From: Lachnospiraceae bacterium
Lineage (GTDB): Bacteria; Bacillota; Clostridia; Lachnospirales; Lachnospiraceae
DNA length: 36,793 nt
Assembly: GCA_017555455.1 (NCBI GenBank)
Contig: JAFZGJ010000080.1
Span: 1-36,793, forward strand
Direction of reading: 5' to 3'
Below the pieces are notes generated by a model that saw only the letters and a list, made by a program, of their open reading frames with translations, was not told where the DNA came from and made no database searches. The position numbers and the translations under genes were made by a program. Positions 1 through 9,785 of this stretch are shown piece by piece (the stretch's first letter is position 1; every line of letters begins with the position of its first letter).

Positions 1-397
1 TAGGAATCATCATTAACGCTAAAAACAAAGTAAATATGAGATTCTTTCCCTTAAATTCCAATCTTGCAAAAGCAAATGCCGCCAATACCGTCACAATTAA
101 CATTACAGCTGTGGTAATTATGGTAAAAATAATGGTATTCACAAAATAGTCCCCTAAGGGTGCTGTAGTAAAAGCATCGAAATAATTCTGCAAGGTTGGG
201 GACAAGGTATAAAATTTTGGATAATATTCTGAATTATAGGAACTGTAACTTTTTACAGAGGTTAAAATCATCCAGTAAAAAGGAAACAGTACCATCAATG
301 CCCAGAAAGACAGCATTGTATAGGTAATCACTGTCATTGCTTTCTTCCGTCTTCCGGACCTTTTTTCTATTTTTTCAATCTCAAACTGCTGCTCCAT
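1..397 (-). CDS. Carbohydrate-type ABC transporter permease (MalG-like), C-terminus cut by window edge
   Basis: Reading frame starts at ATG 395-397 on the minus strand and runs off the left edge, so only about 132 residues are visible. The N-terminus is a short charged segment (MEQQFEIEKIEKRSGRRKK) followed by a hydrophobic helix with a PFYWM motif and a second helix, as in the MalG/UgpE half of sugar ABC permeases. An AAAGGGG ribosome binding site lies just upstream. It starts 11 bases after the stop of the MalF-like gene, so the two should form the membrane heterodimer of one importer. The EAA loop that contacts the ATPase would be beyond the edge. Family call is from pattern and context; substrate is unknown. 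Confidence 0.8.
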   Translation of the reverse strand, partial: MEQQFEIEKIEKRSGRRKKAMTVITYTMLSFWALMVLFPFYWMILTSVKSYSSYNSEYYPKFYTLSPTLQNYFDAFTTAPLGDYFVNTIIFTIITTAVMLIVTVLAAFAFARLEFKGKNLIFTLFLALMMIP

Positions 398-408
398 TTT
401 CCGCCCCT

Positions 409-1299
409 TTAATAATGTACATACTTCTTACTTACCAACAGGTTAATACAGGTAATGGTTAATACAATCATAAACAAAATCATGGCTGCCGCGGAAGCAT
501 AAGAAGGATATCCGCCACTGTTTCCGTAAAGCATATCATATACATAGCCCACCATGGTGTTCATCCCTGCTGCATTCAAATCCGTCCCAAACAACGCCAC
601 GGCATCACTGTAGGCTTTAAAAGCCCCAATAAAACCTGTAATAATTAAGTAAAACAAGGATGGAGAAATCATAGGTAAGGTAATCTTCACAAAGGTTCTG
701 AAACGGGAGGTTCCATCCACCTTTGCGGCACTGTAATACAAAGGATTCACAGATGCCAATGCACTGGTTAAAATCAGAATCTTAAAGGGCATAACCACCC
801 AGATGGTATAAAAACAAAGTACAAACATCTTCGCCCAGTAAGGCCCGTCTATGAAATCTACGGAACTGATTCCTACCATATTTAACAAAAGATTTATCAT
901 CCCATCACTATAAGGTGTCTTTTTAAATAAAATCATAAACACTAACCCTACCGCCAAAGTATTGGTTACGTAGGGCAGAAAAAACAGAGTATGATACAAA
1001 TCACGTAATTTCTGTATGGAAACCAGCCCCAAAGAAATCAACAACGCAATTCCTGTAGATAACGGCACTGTAATAATTACAAGAATAAATGTATTTTTTA
1101 ATGCCTGTAAAAAATACGGATCATGTAACACATAAGAATAATTGTACAGTCCCACACCAAAATAAGTCTGAGATGCAAAATTATACCCTTCTTCCAAAGA
1201 ATATATTAAAACATCAATCAAAGGATATACCAGGAAAACACCTAAGAACAGTGCCGCCGGCAATAAATAAAGCCAGCCTTTTACTTCTTTCTTTTCCAT
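409..1299 (-). CDS. Carbohydrate-type ABC transporter permease (MalF/UgpA-like)
   Basis: A 296-residue protein with about six membrane helices. The first is at residues 8-30 (WLYLLPAALFLGVFLVYPL), a typical start for MalF-type sugar permeases. The ATPase-contacting EAA-like loop is near residues 190-212 (AAKVDGTSRFRTFVKITLP). The start codon overlaps the stop of the upstream ATPase gene by one base (TAATG), and the MalG-like partner follows 11 bases later. It would form the inner-membrane channel of an importer together with that partner. Unusually, the binding protein upstream in the run is of family 5 (peptide/nickel type), not the family 1 normally paired with MalFG permeases. Substrate cannot be told from sequence. 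Confidence 0.85.
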   Translation of the reverse strand: MEKKEVKGWLYLLPAALFLGVFLVYPLIDVLIYSLEEGYNFASQTYFGVGLYNYSYVLHDPYFLQALKNTFILVIITVPLSTGIALLISLGLVSIQKLRDLYHTLFFLPYVTNTLAVGLVFMILFKKTPYSDGMINLLLNMVGISSVDFIDGPYWAKMFVLCFYTIWVVMPFKILILTSALASVNPLYYSAAKVDGTSRFRTFVKITLPMISPSLFYLIITGFIGAFKAYSDAVALFGTDLNAAGMNTMVGYVYDMLYGNSGGYPSYASAAAMILFMIVLTITCINLLVSKKYVHY

Positions 1300-2408
1300 T
1301 ATTTTAAGTAAATCCTTTCTTCTGTTTCTTTGTTAAAAATAAAAACTTTGTTCTTCTTCAATTCAAAACTAATCTCTTTTCGACCAGTATCTACTTTTGT
1401 TTCCGAAGAAATAATAGCCCGCATTACCACATTCTCCAAAAGCGGATGGGTTGCTACCACACTAATATCTCTTCCCATAACTTCCACTGCCTGCAAGCAA
1501 CAATGCAATTTTCTTTCCGGTGTTTCTTCCTGACAAAATACAAAGCCCTCCGGACGGATTGCCACATAAACCTCCTGGTTTCTCACACCTTCTACATCCA
1601 TGCAAAAATCAGAACCAATCCAAAGTTTTTCCTCTTTAATTTCTCCTGTAAAAACATTAATGGGAGGAGTTCCCAAAAACTTGGCAACAAACAAATTTTC
1701 CGGCTCATCATAAACTTTTTGAGGCTCTCCGATTTGCTGGATTACCCCATCCTTCATAACCACAATCATATCAGAAATGCTCATGGCCTCTTCTTGATCA
1801 TGAGTTACGAACACCGTGGTAATCCCTGTTTCTTTCTGAATTCTGCTAATTTCTTCTCTGGTTTGAAGTCGCAGTCTTGCATCCAGATTGGAAAGAGGCT
1901 CGTCCATCAATAATACTCTTGGCATTTTCACCAATGCTCTGGCGATAGCAACCCTCTGCTGCTGCCCACCTGACAACTGACCGGGTTTCCGGTCCATCAA
2001 CTCATCTATCTGAACCAATTTGGCTGCTTCCAATGCCTTTTCACGCATCTGTTCCTTGGTTAATTTGTCTTTACCTTTTAAATTTTCCAAAGGAAACATA
2101 ATATTCTGCAACACAGTTAAATGAGGATAGAGTGCATAATTTTGAAACACAAATCCTACACCTCTGTTTTCCGCAGGAAGATTAGTTACTTCATCTTCTC
2201 CAAAATAAATCTTACCCTCTGTAGGTGCTAAAAGTCCGCATAATAAGTTTAATGCCGTACTTTTCCCACAGCCGGAAGGTCCCAGTAACCCGATTAATTT
2301 TCCATCCGGAATTTCAAAGTTAAAGTTGTTTACTGCAATTACCTCATCTTTACTTTTTTTATTTCTACCGGGAAATTTTTTTGTAAGATTTTCTAGCACG
2401 ATTTTCAT
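1299..2408 (-). CDS. ABC transporter ATPase, MalK/UgpC/MsmX type
   Basis: A 369-residue ATPase. Walker A is GPSGCGKST (about residues 44-52), the signature is LSGGQQQR, Walker B is VLLMDEP, and the switch histidine lies in VTHDQEE. The C-terminal part (IRPEGF motif onwards) is a TOBE regulatory domain, as in MalK/UgpC. ATG at 2408 is chosen because it overlaps the stop codon of the upstream binding-protein gene as ATGA, which suggests translational coupling; an in-frame upstream ATG would add five residues. It should energise the MalF/MalG-like permeases encoded immediately downstream. MsmX-like ATPases can serve several importers, so its use may be wider. Confidence 0.9.
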   Translation of the reverse strand: MKIVLENLTKKFPGRNKKSKDEVIAVNNFNFEIPDGKLIGLLGPSGCGKSTALNLLCGLLAPTEGKIYFGEDEVTNLPAENRGVGFVFQNYALYPHLTVLQNIMFPLENLKGKDKLTKEQMREKALEAAKLVQIDELMDRKPGQLSGGQQQRVAIARALVKMPRVLLMDEPLSNLDARLRLQTREEISRIQKETGITTVFVTHDQEEAMSISDMIVVMKDGVIQQIGEPQKVYDEPENLFVAKFLGTPPINVFTGEIKEEKLWIGSDFCMDVEGVRNQEVYVAIRPEGFVFCQEETPERKLHCCLQAVEVMGRDISVVATHPLLENVVMRAIISSETKVDTGRKEISFELKKNKVFIFNKETEERIYLK

Positions 2409-4051
2409 TTTATAACACTCCAATCCGAGATATCTAAATCATAGTAAAACCAGAGATTCGGAAATTCCATTTCCGGTATATATATATGTTCCTGATTATA
2501 TATTACATACTGTGGTACAATGGCAATGGGTATTTTATATATCACCCTATTTTCCATTTTTTGAATTTCCGAATATAACATCTTTAACTCACTAGCATAA
2601 GAAGAATGATTCATAGTGTTAATTAAAGTATCAAACTCTTTCCTGTTATGTAAAATTTCTGACCAGAGCTGGTTTTCACTGGAATATTCAAAATACCATT
2701 CCGTATAGTCCACCGCCGATAAATTTTTCAATGCAACATCATACCAATCCGCTTCCACAAATAATTTGTTGGTAGAGTCACTTTCGATAGGAATAATTTC
2801 TACTTTTATTCCCAAATCCCTCCAACACTCTGCAATTTCATTCAACAACCGTTCTGATAGTTCGTCCAGACTATAACGTGTCAACACAATAGTCTTATCA
2901 AATTCAAAATCAGCATCTTTTAACATTTTTAATGCCAATTCCGGATTATACCCTACATCTCCCACATTTTTTGTAATATACCAGGAATCATAAGCCGGAA
3001 TTCCACTGTCAATGGTAAGCGCTGCCCCTTTATAAATCTCTCGAATAATTCTTTCCTTATCAATGGCCAACATCAAAGCTTTTCTGACCTTAGGCTCCTT
3101 TAAGAGATTTTCATTTTCTCCGGTTCTTTTATCCAAATTAAAAATCAGATAACGGTAATACAAGTTATTTGATTTTACTACTTTATACCTTGCATCCTGA
3201 TTGTATCTACTGATTGTCATTGGATCAGAAGTAAGCGTAAAGTCAAAATAATCTGTTCCCGGATACTCTAAAACTTTATAACGAATTTGTTTTATGGCAG
3301 GAATTTTTCCGGAATAATCATCATTTACCACGAAAACCGCTTCTTTATTATCTCTATTTTCTATAATTTTATATGGTCCGCTACCAATGGGCTTTTTCCA
3401 AAAATCACAGTTGCTGAAATCTTCTATAGCAACTTTTTTCAGACAATGCTTTGGCAAAATTGCCAACTGTCCGATGGAACTAAGGAAGCTGGCATCATCT
3501 TCTTTCAAAGTAATGGTAATGTCATTTCCATTTACTTCAATTCCCCGAATATGCTCTGCCTGATTATTTTCAAACTCTTCTGCTCCCAGAATTTCCTGTA
3601 GTCCCTTTTTGATATATCCATTGGTTTCGTGAACTTTCAGACAAGTTTCAATGGACCATACTACATCTTCTACTGTCAAAGGTTCTCCATCATGCCATGT
3701 AAGATTTTCCTTTAATATAAAGGTATACTTCATTCCATCAGTGGAAATAATATATTCTTCACAAAGATCCGGAGTTACATTACTGATATTGTCATCTGCA
3801 ATCAATAATCCTTGAAATATTAATCCTCCCCAAAATTTACTGCGATTCATCCACACATTTTCAAAGGGCAATTCAGACACCGAATTATCTACATTCACAG
3901 CTACCAGCATTTCTTCTGTTTCTGTCACTATTTCTTGTCCGTTTTCCGGTTCCGTCTGTGTATTCATCGATTTCAAGTTCTGACAACCGGTTAATATGAC
4001 ACAAAATACCACGAGAAGGATTAACTTTGTAAAATATCGTTTTCTTTTCAT
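2405..4051 (-). CDS. ABC transporter substrate-binding lipoprotein, family 5 (SBP_bac_5)
   Basis: A 548-residue protein with a lipoprotein signal peptide ending in the lipobox LTGC (Cys22), so it should be anchored on the outer face of the membrane. The body fits the family 5 binding proteins of oligopeptide, dipeptide and nickel importers. Characteristic stretches are VTPDLCEEYIISTDGMKYTF, LTWHDGEPLTVEDVVWSI, IGSGPYKI and VRKALMLAIDKERI. It lies 3 bases after the c-di-GMP phosphodiesterase gene and overlaps the ATPase gene by ATGA. Family 5 proteins normally work with DppBC-type permeases; here the neighbours are MalFG-type, so either the pairing is unusual or the family 1 protein lies beyond the window. 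Ligand unknown. Confidence 0.88.
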   Translation of the reverse strand: MKRKRYFTKLILLVVFCVILTGCQNLKSMNTQTEPENGQEIVTETEEMLVAVNVDNSVSELPFENVWMNRSKFWGGLIFQGLLIADDNISNVTPDLCEEYIISTDGMKYTFILKENLTWHDGEPLTVEDVVWSIETCLKVHETNGYIKKGLQEILGAEEFENNQAEHIRGIEVNGNDITITLKEDDASFLSSIGQLAILPKHCLKKVAIEDFSNCDFWKKPIGSGPYKIIENRDNKEAVFVVNDDYSGKIPAIKQIRYKVLEYPGTDYFDFTLTSDPMTISRYNQDARYKVVKSNNLYYRYLIFNLDKRTGENENLLKEPKVRKALMLAIDKERIIREIYKGAALTIDSGIPAYDSWYITKNVGDVGYNPELALKMLKDADFEFDKTIVLTRYSLDELSERLLNEIAECWRDLGIKVEIIPIESDSTNKLFVEADWYDVALKNLSAVDYTEWYFEYSSENQLWSEILHNRKEFDTLINTMNHSSYASELKMLYSEIQKMENRVIYKIPIAIVPQYVIYNQEHIYIPEMEFPNLWFYYDLDISDWSVIK

Positions 4052-4054
4052 GTC

Positions 4055-7033
4055 TTATTTATCCACCCCATAATTTCTCTTTAATATTTCCTCAAATTCT
4101 TCAATAGGCATAGGACGGCCATAATAGTATCCCTGAGCTATATCACAGTCAATACTTTCCAGGAAAATACTTTGTTCCAAAGTTTCCACACCTTCCATTA
4201 TAATCTGCATATGTAAATGTTTTCCAAGTTCTACTACATCACGGATTACAATTTCATCTTTTTCCTGCATATTATCGTCGTAATCCAAAAAGCTTTTGTC
4301 AATTTTTAAAATATCAATAGGCATTCTTTTCAATAAATTCAAAGAAGAATAACCGGAACCAAAATCATCAATAGCAATTTTCAAACCGGATTCTTTCAAT
4401 AAATTCATTTTCTCCATAATAATGGCATCATTTTCCAAACATACACTTTCCGTCAGTTCCGCCTTAATCCATTTTGGATGTATAGAATACTTATCCAACA
4501 GAGCAATAACAGATTCAATCATACCTGCTTTTTTAATATCTACTCTGGATAAGTTAATGGAAATAGGAATCATCATCTGGTTATCATCTCTCCATTTCGC
4601 CAGGGTCTTTATAGATTCTTCCCACACAAAATAATCCAGCTTACAAACAAAACCATTTTTCTCAAATAAAGGAATGAACTTAAAGGGCGGAATCGTTCCT
4701 TTTTCCGGATGTACCCACCGTACTAATGCTTCAGCACTGACAATTTTCTTTGTCTTTAAATCAACCTGCGGCTGTAAAAACACCTTGAACTCATGATTTT
4801 CCAAAGCACTTTCCATATCGTTTTCCAATTTTTTATCATCAATAGCCTTCTGACGCATTTCTTCACTGTATAACGCATAACTGCTTTGATGTCCTATTAC
4901 CATACTGTCCTTGGCAAGATCTGCTTTGTCTATGATGCCGGACAACAATAAATCATCTTCTCTTACTTTATAGATTCCGGCTTTGATAATCAGGCGGTAA
5001 TCACTGTCGTGTTCAGCAATATCTTTATTCACAATTTCAAATACCCGATTCAGATATTCCTCCACCTCAGATACATGTTCTGCCTTTTTCAGTACTACAA
5101 AACAGTCTGCATTCAAACGCGCCACAAAGCTGTCAGCACCTGCATTACTATGTAAAATCTTTGCTAAATAAGCAATAACTTTATCTCCCTCTGCATAACC
5201 GAATAAGTCATTGATAAGCTTAAATTTATCAATATCCACAGCTACCATATAGTAGTCCAGTTTACTTTCACTTTTAAGAATAGGTTCTACATCAATACGG
5301 AATTTCTCCATACTTCCAATCTGTGCCACACTGTCCCGATATGCTTTTTCTTTACTTTTTTGCTCCTCTTTATACTTACGGTACCCTAATCCCGCAGCGT
5401 TAATAGTAAAAAGCAAAACAATCAATATCCCGATATATCCTTTATATCGATTTACAAATTCCAATGGTGTCATTTGCTCTATGGCAATATGCTGGATATT
5501 ATTATTTTCAATCGTAGACAAGGACGTTTCAGATATACTCTTTAACGATTTATTCATAATATTTACTAAAATCGCTTCTTCTGTCCATATCGTAAATGCT
5601 ACAGAATAATTTCCCGGAAGAAACTTCAGGTTTTGAAGCTCCTTATATTTATCATAAATAATCATTTCATTGATTTTTAAATCCGATTGCACGGCAGCAT
5701 CCACTTTTTTATTTAAAACAGCGTCTAAGCAGGCATCATCACTCCCATAAAGAATAAATTCATATTTGGGATACATAGTTTCCAACTCTTCCATGCACTT
5801 ATCCATATAAGAGGGTACCGCTATTTTTAAGGAATTATCCATTGGGGTTCCTTTACGGCCAATAAATGCCATTTCCATATCATAAAACTGCGCTGTATAT
5901 TCCTTTCTTCTGATAGGGGCATTTTTCATCACCGAAAAATTCATGCTGTTAATATCCTGTTTACCTATAATACTACCGCACAAAATATCAACCTCACCCT
6001 TTTTTAATAATTCCTGCCCTTCTTCATAGGAATCTACATAAACAATTTTAAAAGTTATTCCACTGTAATACTCTATTTTTCTCAAAATATCCAAAGCAAT
6101 TCCTTTGTGACCAGTCCCCTCTGTGGTTTTATAAGAAACCGGATATTGCTCCGTACTTAATGCCACTTCGTACTTTCTTCCCACAGAAAGGAACTCTCTT
6201 TCCACCAAAGAATATTCCAAATTATTTTGGGAGCTTTCGGAAAAATATCGTTTTCTTAAATCCTCTGTATAATTAGGATTGTCCAGCTTAATATCTTCCA
6301 TGGCATGATTTAACTGTGTCCACAATTCCTGATTGGATGTAGCAAAGGACACTCTGCCATTAACAAAACGTCCGATTACCTTCAGGTTTTCAACGCTTAC
6401 ATAAGAATCCGTTACAAAGACATCAATTTTTTTGCTTGCCAATGCACTTTTCATCTCATCCAAAGTATCGAAATACACTATCTGATAAAATTCAAAGTCA
6501 TTTTTTTCGCAATAGGCCTTTATCTCGCTTTCCATATAACTGCCTTTTTCAATTCCGATTGTCATCCGTTTAAATTTACTGTATTCTTCATAACTGACTT
6601 TGAAATTATTGCCCAGTTTATAAATATAACCGTAACTTTCACCTATAACCTCTTTAGAAACCTTAGCATTTTTCAGTTCCAAATCAACCCGTACCGGTGA
6701 CATTAAATCTATTTCTCCGGATTGCAACATTTCCAGACAGCCTTCTCTGGTACTTTTTACAAATTCATACTTCCAGCCTGTATAAGAAGCGATCGCATTC
6801 AGGTAATCTACCCCAAAACCTATCAGATTACCATTCTTATCTTTTTCAAAATAACCTTCACATTCAAACCAACCAACTTTGACTATATTTCCGTAAAACC
6901 GTGGGTTCATCCCTTCTTCCGTTTCAACATTTTCGATGATTGGATCTGTTGCTTCCGTTGCCTGCACAGGTTTGCTTCCCAGCAACAGTCCCATACAAAG
7001 GCTTACACTTAAAAGAAATATCTTTCCCTTCAT
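4055..7033 (-). CDS. Membrane c-di-GMP phosphodiesterase: two SBP_bac_3 domains, degenerate GGDEF, intact EAL
   Basis: A 992-residue protein: signal peptide (1-25), two family 3 (amino-acid type) solute-binding domains (about 47-270 and 285-510), a membrane helix (about 533-550), GGDEF (about 590-725) and EAL (about 745-985). The GGDEF active-site motif reads NADCF (about 641-645), so cyclase activity is unlikely. The EAL domain looks complete: EALVRW, an E-L-T-E-S metal-site motif, DDFGSGYSS, the lysine in ILKIDKSF, EGVET and QGYYYGRP. It should hydrolyse c-di-GMP inside in response to a ligand bound outside. It starts 11 bases after the potCD-like gene, with its GAGGG ribosome site touching that stop codon, so it is in the same operon as the polyamine transporter. 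Confidence 0.9.
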   Translation of the reverse strand: MKGKIFLLSVSLCMGLLLGSKPVQATEATDPIIENVETEEGMNPRFYGNIVKVGWFECEGYFEKDKNGNLIGFGVDYLNAIASYTGWKYEFVKSTREGCLEMLQSGEIDLMSPVRVDLELKNAKVSKEVIGESYGYIYKLGNNFKVSYEEYSKFKRMTIGIEKGSYMESEIKAYCEKNDFEFYQIVYFDTLDEMKSALASKKIDVFVTDSYVSVENLKVIGRFVNGRVSFATSNQELWTQLNHAMEDIKLDNPNYTEDLRKRYFSESSQNNLEYSLVEREFLSVGRKYEVALSTEQYPVSYKTTEGTGHKGIALDILRKIEYYSGITFKIVYVDSYEEGQELLKKGEVDILCGSIIGKQDINSMNFSVMKNAPIRRKEYTAQFYDMEMAFIGRKGTPMDNSLKIAVPSYMDKCMEELETMYPKYEFILYGSDDACLDAVLNKKVDAAVQSDLKINEMIIYDKYKELQNLKFLPGNYSVAFTIWTEEAILVNIMNKSLKSISETSLSTIENNNIQHIAIEQMTPLEFVNRYKGYIGILIVLLFTINAAGLGYRKYKEEQKSKEKAYRDSVAQIGSMEKFRIDVEPILKSESKLDYYMVAVDIDKFKLINDLFGYAEGDKVIAYLAKILHSNAGADSFVARLNADCFVVLKKAEHVSEVEEYLNRVFEIVNKDIAEHDSDYRLIIKAGIYKVREDDLLLSGIIDKADLAKDSMVIGHQSSYALYSEEMRQKAIDDKKLENDMESALENHEFKVFLQPQVDLKTKKIVSAEALVRWVHPEKGTIPPFKFIPLFEKNGFVCKLDYFVWEESIKTLAKWRDDNQMMIPISINLSRVDIKKAGMIESVIALLDKYSIHPKWIKAELTESVCLENDAIIMEKMNLLKESGLKIAIDDFGSGYSSLNLLKRMPIDILKIDKSFLDYDDNMQEKDEIVIRDVVELGKHLHMQIIMEGVETLEQSIFLESIDCDIAQGYYYGRPMPIEEFEEILKRNYGVDK

Positions 7034-7044
7034 AAACTTTCCCT

Positions 7045-8940
7045 CTAGTTTACATTACTTGCTACAATTTTCACCTTACTCCACAAATTACTTATGATTT
7101 TTCTGGTCCTTTCATTAAATACGAAAGATTCATCTCTTTCATAACCGGAACGTGGAATATACGCATTAATTCCTTCATAGGTTCCACCTTCCCCATATAA
7201 TTCTTCCATAACTTCTTCATTGGGCGAAGTATACCCTACAAAATCAGAGTTATCATAGGCAGCTTCATAGTCGCACATATAATTCATAAATTCATGAGCT
7301 AATTCTACATTCTCTGCATTGGAAGGAATTACCATGGCATCACACCAGATATTGGTTCCCTCTTTTGGTTCGTAGTACCCCATATTTTCATTCTCACTCA
7401 TAACATAAGCTGCATCTCCGGAATATACAATTCCTAACGCTTTTCTTCCCTGAGCCATATTATCAATGATTTCATCCGTTACAATCTCCGGATCCATAGT
7501 AGTTACACATGTTTCAAACCACTTGAATGCTTCCTCTAATTCCTCTTGGCTTTCCGTATTCATGGAATAACCCAAAGCTTTTAATGCCATCATGAAAGAA
7601 TCTCTTTCAGAATCATAAAGATATATATCCCCTTTATATTTTGGGTTCAGGAAAATATTGTATCCTTCCTGCTCTAACTCTTCTTCACTTACTTTCGTAG
7701 AATCATATACAATCCCTACGCTCCCCCAGAAATAAGGAACAGAGTATTCATTTCCCGGATCATAATTAAGATTCATTACTTCTTCATTAATAAAATCCAT
7801 ATTTAACAATTGAGACTTATCCACTTTTTGTAACAATTCTTCCTGTATCAGTCTTTCAATCATATAATCACTTGGAATTAAAATGTCATAAGCTTCTCCG
7901 TTTGCCACTTTAATATACATCTGTTCGTTGGAATCAAATAACTCCAAAACAACTCTGGCTCCTGTCATTTCCTCAAAATCCGGAATCACATTTTCTCCAA
8001 TGTATTCTCCCGGACTGTAAATACGTAAGGTCTGTCCTTCATAAGGCTTGTTTCCTTTTTTTAACCCTCCATGAAGGGCAAAGCCAACCGTAGAAACCAT
8101 AAGCAGAACGGCTGCCACTCCTAAAAGGATACCTCTTGCCGCATTTCCTTTTCCCTTCTCCTGCTGTTTTGAAACAAATACAGGAATCAGGTTTATGGCA
8201 ATTAAGGCCAAAGTAATAATAACCACAACTAAAGTAGAAATGGCATTAATACTCGGATTTACACGCTTGCTCATGGTATAAACCATAATACTCAGGTTCT
8301 TTACCCCTTGCCCTGTTACAAAATAGGAAATGATAAAATCATCCACAGACATAGTGAAGGCAATTAAGGCCCCTGACACAATCCCCGGAGTAATCTGCGG
8401 CACAATTACTTTTAATAATGCCTGCATGGGGGTGGCTCCTAAATCCATGGCTGCATCTGCCAAATTGGGGTCCAAGGAACGTACCTTTGGCATTACAGAT
8501 AAAATTACATAAGGAATACAAAAGGCAATATGTGCCAACAACATGGTTACATATCCCTTTTCCACCTGAAAGGTAATAAACAACAACATAAACCCAATGG
8601 CGGTTACAATTTCAGGATTCATAATCGGAAGATTGTTTACCTGTTCTACCACATCCCTAACCACTTTTCTGGATTTACTTAATCCTATGGCTGTAACAGT
8701 TCCTATTACGGTAGAAATCAAGGTGGATAGAATAGCAATACTAAAGGTAGTATACAATGCTTCCATCATATCTCTGGATTCCAACATATGATGATACCAT
8801 TTCAAAGAAAAACCGCTGAAGTGGGTTAAAGATTTTCCCTCATTAAAGGAAAATACAATCATATAAAGTATGGGGGCATAGAAGAAAATAATAAGTGCTA
8901 TCATCAAAAGCTTCCCAAACATTCTTTTGTCTTTCTTCAT
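7045..8940 (-). CDS. potCD: PotC-PotD fusion: polyamine ABC permease joined to its binding protein
   Basis: A 631-residue fusion. Residues 1-260 are a PotC-type permease with about six helices and an EAA loop at 161-187 (ADAAMDLGATPMQALL). After a short basic linker comes an extra hydrophobic helix (about 270-290), then a PotD/PotF-type binding domain (about 300-631) with hallmarks such as LRIYSPGEYIGENVIPDFEE, DILIPSDYMIERL, VPYFWGSVGIVYD and DAMVIPSNAEN. The extra helix would carry the binding domain to the outside, where it captures spermidine or putrescine. The gene starts 5 bases after potB. The family's usual form is two separate genes; the fusion is uninterrupted, so it is not a sequencing artefact. 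Confidence 0.9.
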   Translation of the reverse strand: MKKDKRMFGKLLMIALIIFFYAPILYMIVFSFNEGKSLTHFSGFSLKWYHHMLESRDMMEALYTTFSIAILSTLISTVIGTVTAIGLSKSRKVVRDVVEQVNNLPIMNPEIVTAIGFMLLFITFQVEKGYVTMLLAHIAFCIPYVILSVMPKVRSLDPNLADAAMDLGATPMQALLKVIVPQITPGIVSGALIAFTMSVDDFIISYFVTGQGVKNLSIMVYTMSKRVNPSINAISTLVVVIITLALIAINLIPVFVSKQQEKGKGNAARGILLGVAAVLLMVSTVGFALHGGLKKGNKPYEGQTLRIYSPGEYIGENVIPDFEEMTGARVVLELFDSNEQMYIKVANGEAYDILIPSDYMIERLIQEELLQKVDKSQLLNMDFINEEVMNLNYDPGNEYSVPYFWGSVGIVYDSTKVSEEELEQEGYNIFLNPKYKGDIYLYDSERDSFMMALKALGYSMNTESQEELEEAFKWFETCVTTMDPEIVTDEIIDNMAQGRKALGIVYSGDAAYVMSENENMGYYEPKEGTNIWCDAMVIPSNAENVELAHEFMNYMCDYEAAYDNSDFVGYTSPNEEVMEELYGEGGTYEGINAYIPRSGYERDESFVFNERTRKIISNLWSKVKIVASNVN

Positions 8941-8945
8941 ACCGC

Positions 8946-9785
8946 TTATTCTTCCTCCTTCCCACCATTATTATGAACTTCTACTTTCTTTACCAACATC
9001 ATCATTAACATCATAACAATTGCCATAATCATGGAAATGGCACTGCCAAAATTCCATTCTCCGGCAGTAATAAACTGATTTTCAATGAGATTTCCGATTA
9101 AGAAATACTGTCCGCCTCCCAAAAGCTTTGGAATAAAGAAGGAGCTTACTGCAGGCAAAAATACCAACGTAATCCCATTAATTACTCCCGGCAGAGACAA
9201 GGGAAAAGTAACCTTTTTAAATGCTTCCGCTTTACTGGCTCCTAAATCTGCGGCTGCCTCCAACAAAAACGGATCCATTTTACATAAGGCACTGTTAATC
9301 TGCAAAATCATAAATGGAATAAAATTGTATACCATACCCAAAAGAACGGCACCCTCCGTATACAAAAGTTCCACCTCTCCCAAACCTAATGATTTTATAA
9401 TCTGCTGAACAATTCCATCTTCACTTAAAAGACCAATCCAGGCATAGGTTCTTACCAACATATTAATCCAGGTAGGAATGGTAATTGCCATAATTAAAAT
9501 ATTTTGTATTTTTTCACTGCTTCGTGCAATAAAATAGGCTGCAGGATACCCAATAAAAAGACAAATTACGGTTGTCTTAAAAGCAATCATCAAACTTCTT
9601 CCCAAAACCAACAGGAAATCACTATCCGTAAAAAACTTTTTATAATGTTCCAGCGTAAAGGAAAAAGAAATAATACTGTTACCGTGCTGTGTTATAGAAT
9701 ACATGGCAATTAACGCCATGGGCAGCACCAACATTAACACCATCCATACAATATATGGAATTGCTAACTGTGAAAACTTTTTCAT
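8946..9785 (-). CDS. potB: Spermidine/putrescine ABC transporter permease PotB
   Basis: A 279-residue membrane protein with about six helices, beginning with a PotB-like helix (LAIPYIVWMVLMLVLPMALI). The ATPase-contacting EAA loop is LEAAADLGASKAEAFKKVTF. FLPAVSSFFIPKLLGGG and LIGNLIENQF are typical of the PotB/PotH family. It overlaps the potA stop codon by one base (TAATG) and is followed 5 bases later by the potCD-like fusion, so the three genes make one importer. Polyamine specificity is inferred from the family and the neighbouring PotD-type binding domain. Confidence 0.92.
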   Translation of the reverse strand: MKKFSQLAIPYIVWMVLMLVLPMALIAMYSITQHGNSIISFSFTLEHYKKFFTDSDFLLVLGRSLMIAFKTTVICLFIGYPAAYFIARSSEKIQNILIMAITIPTWINMLVRTYAWIGLLSEDGIVQQIIKSLGLGEVELLYTEGAVLLGMVYNFIPFMILQINSALCKMDPFLLEAAADLGASKAEAFKKVTFPLSLPGVINGITLVFLPAVSSFFIPKLLGGGQYFLIGNLIENQFITAGEWNFGSAISMIMAIVMMLMMMLVKKVEVHNNGGKEEE

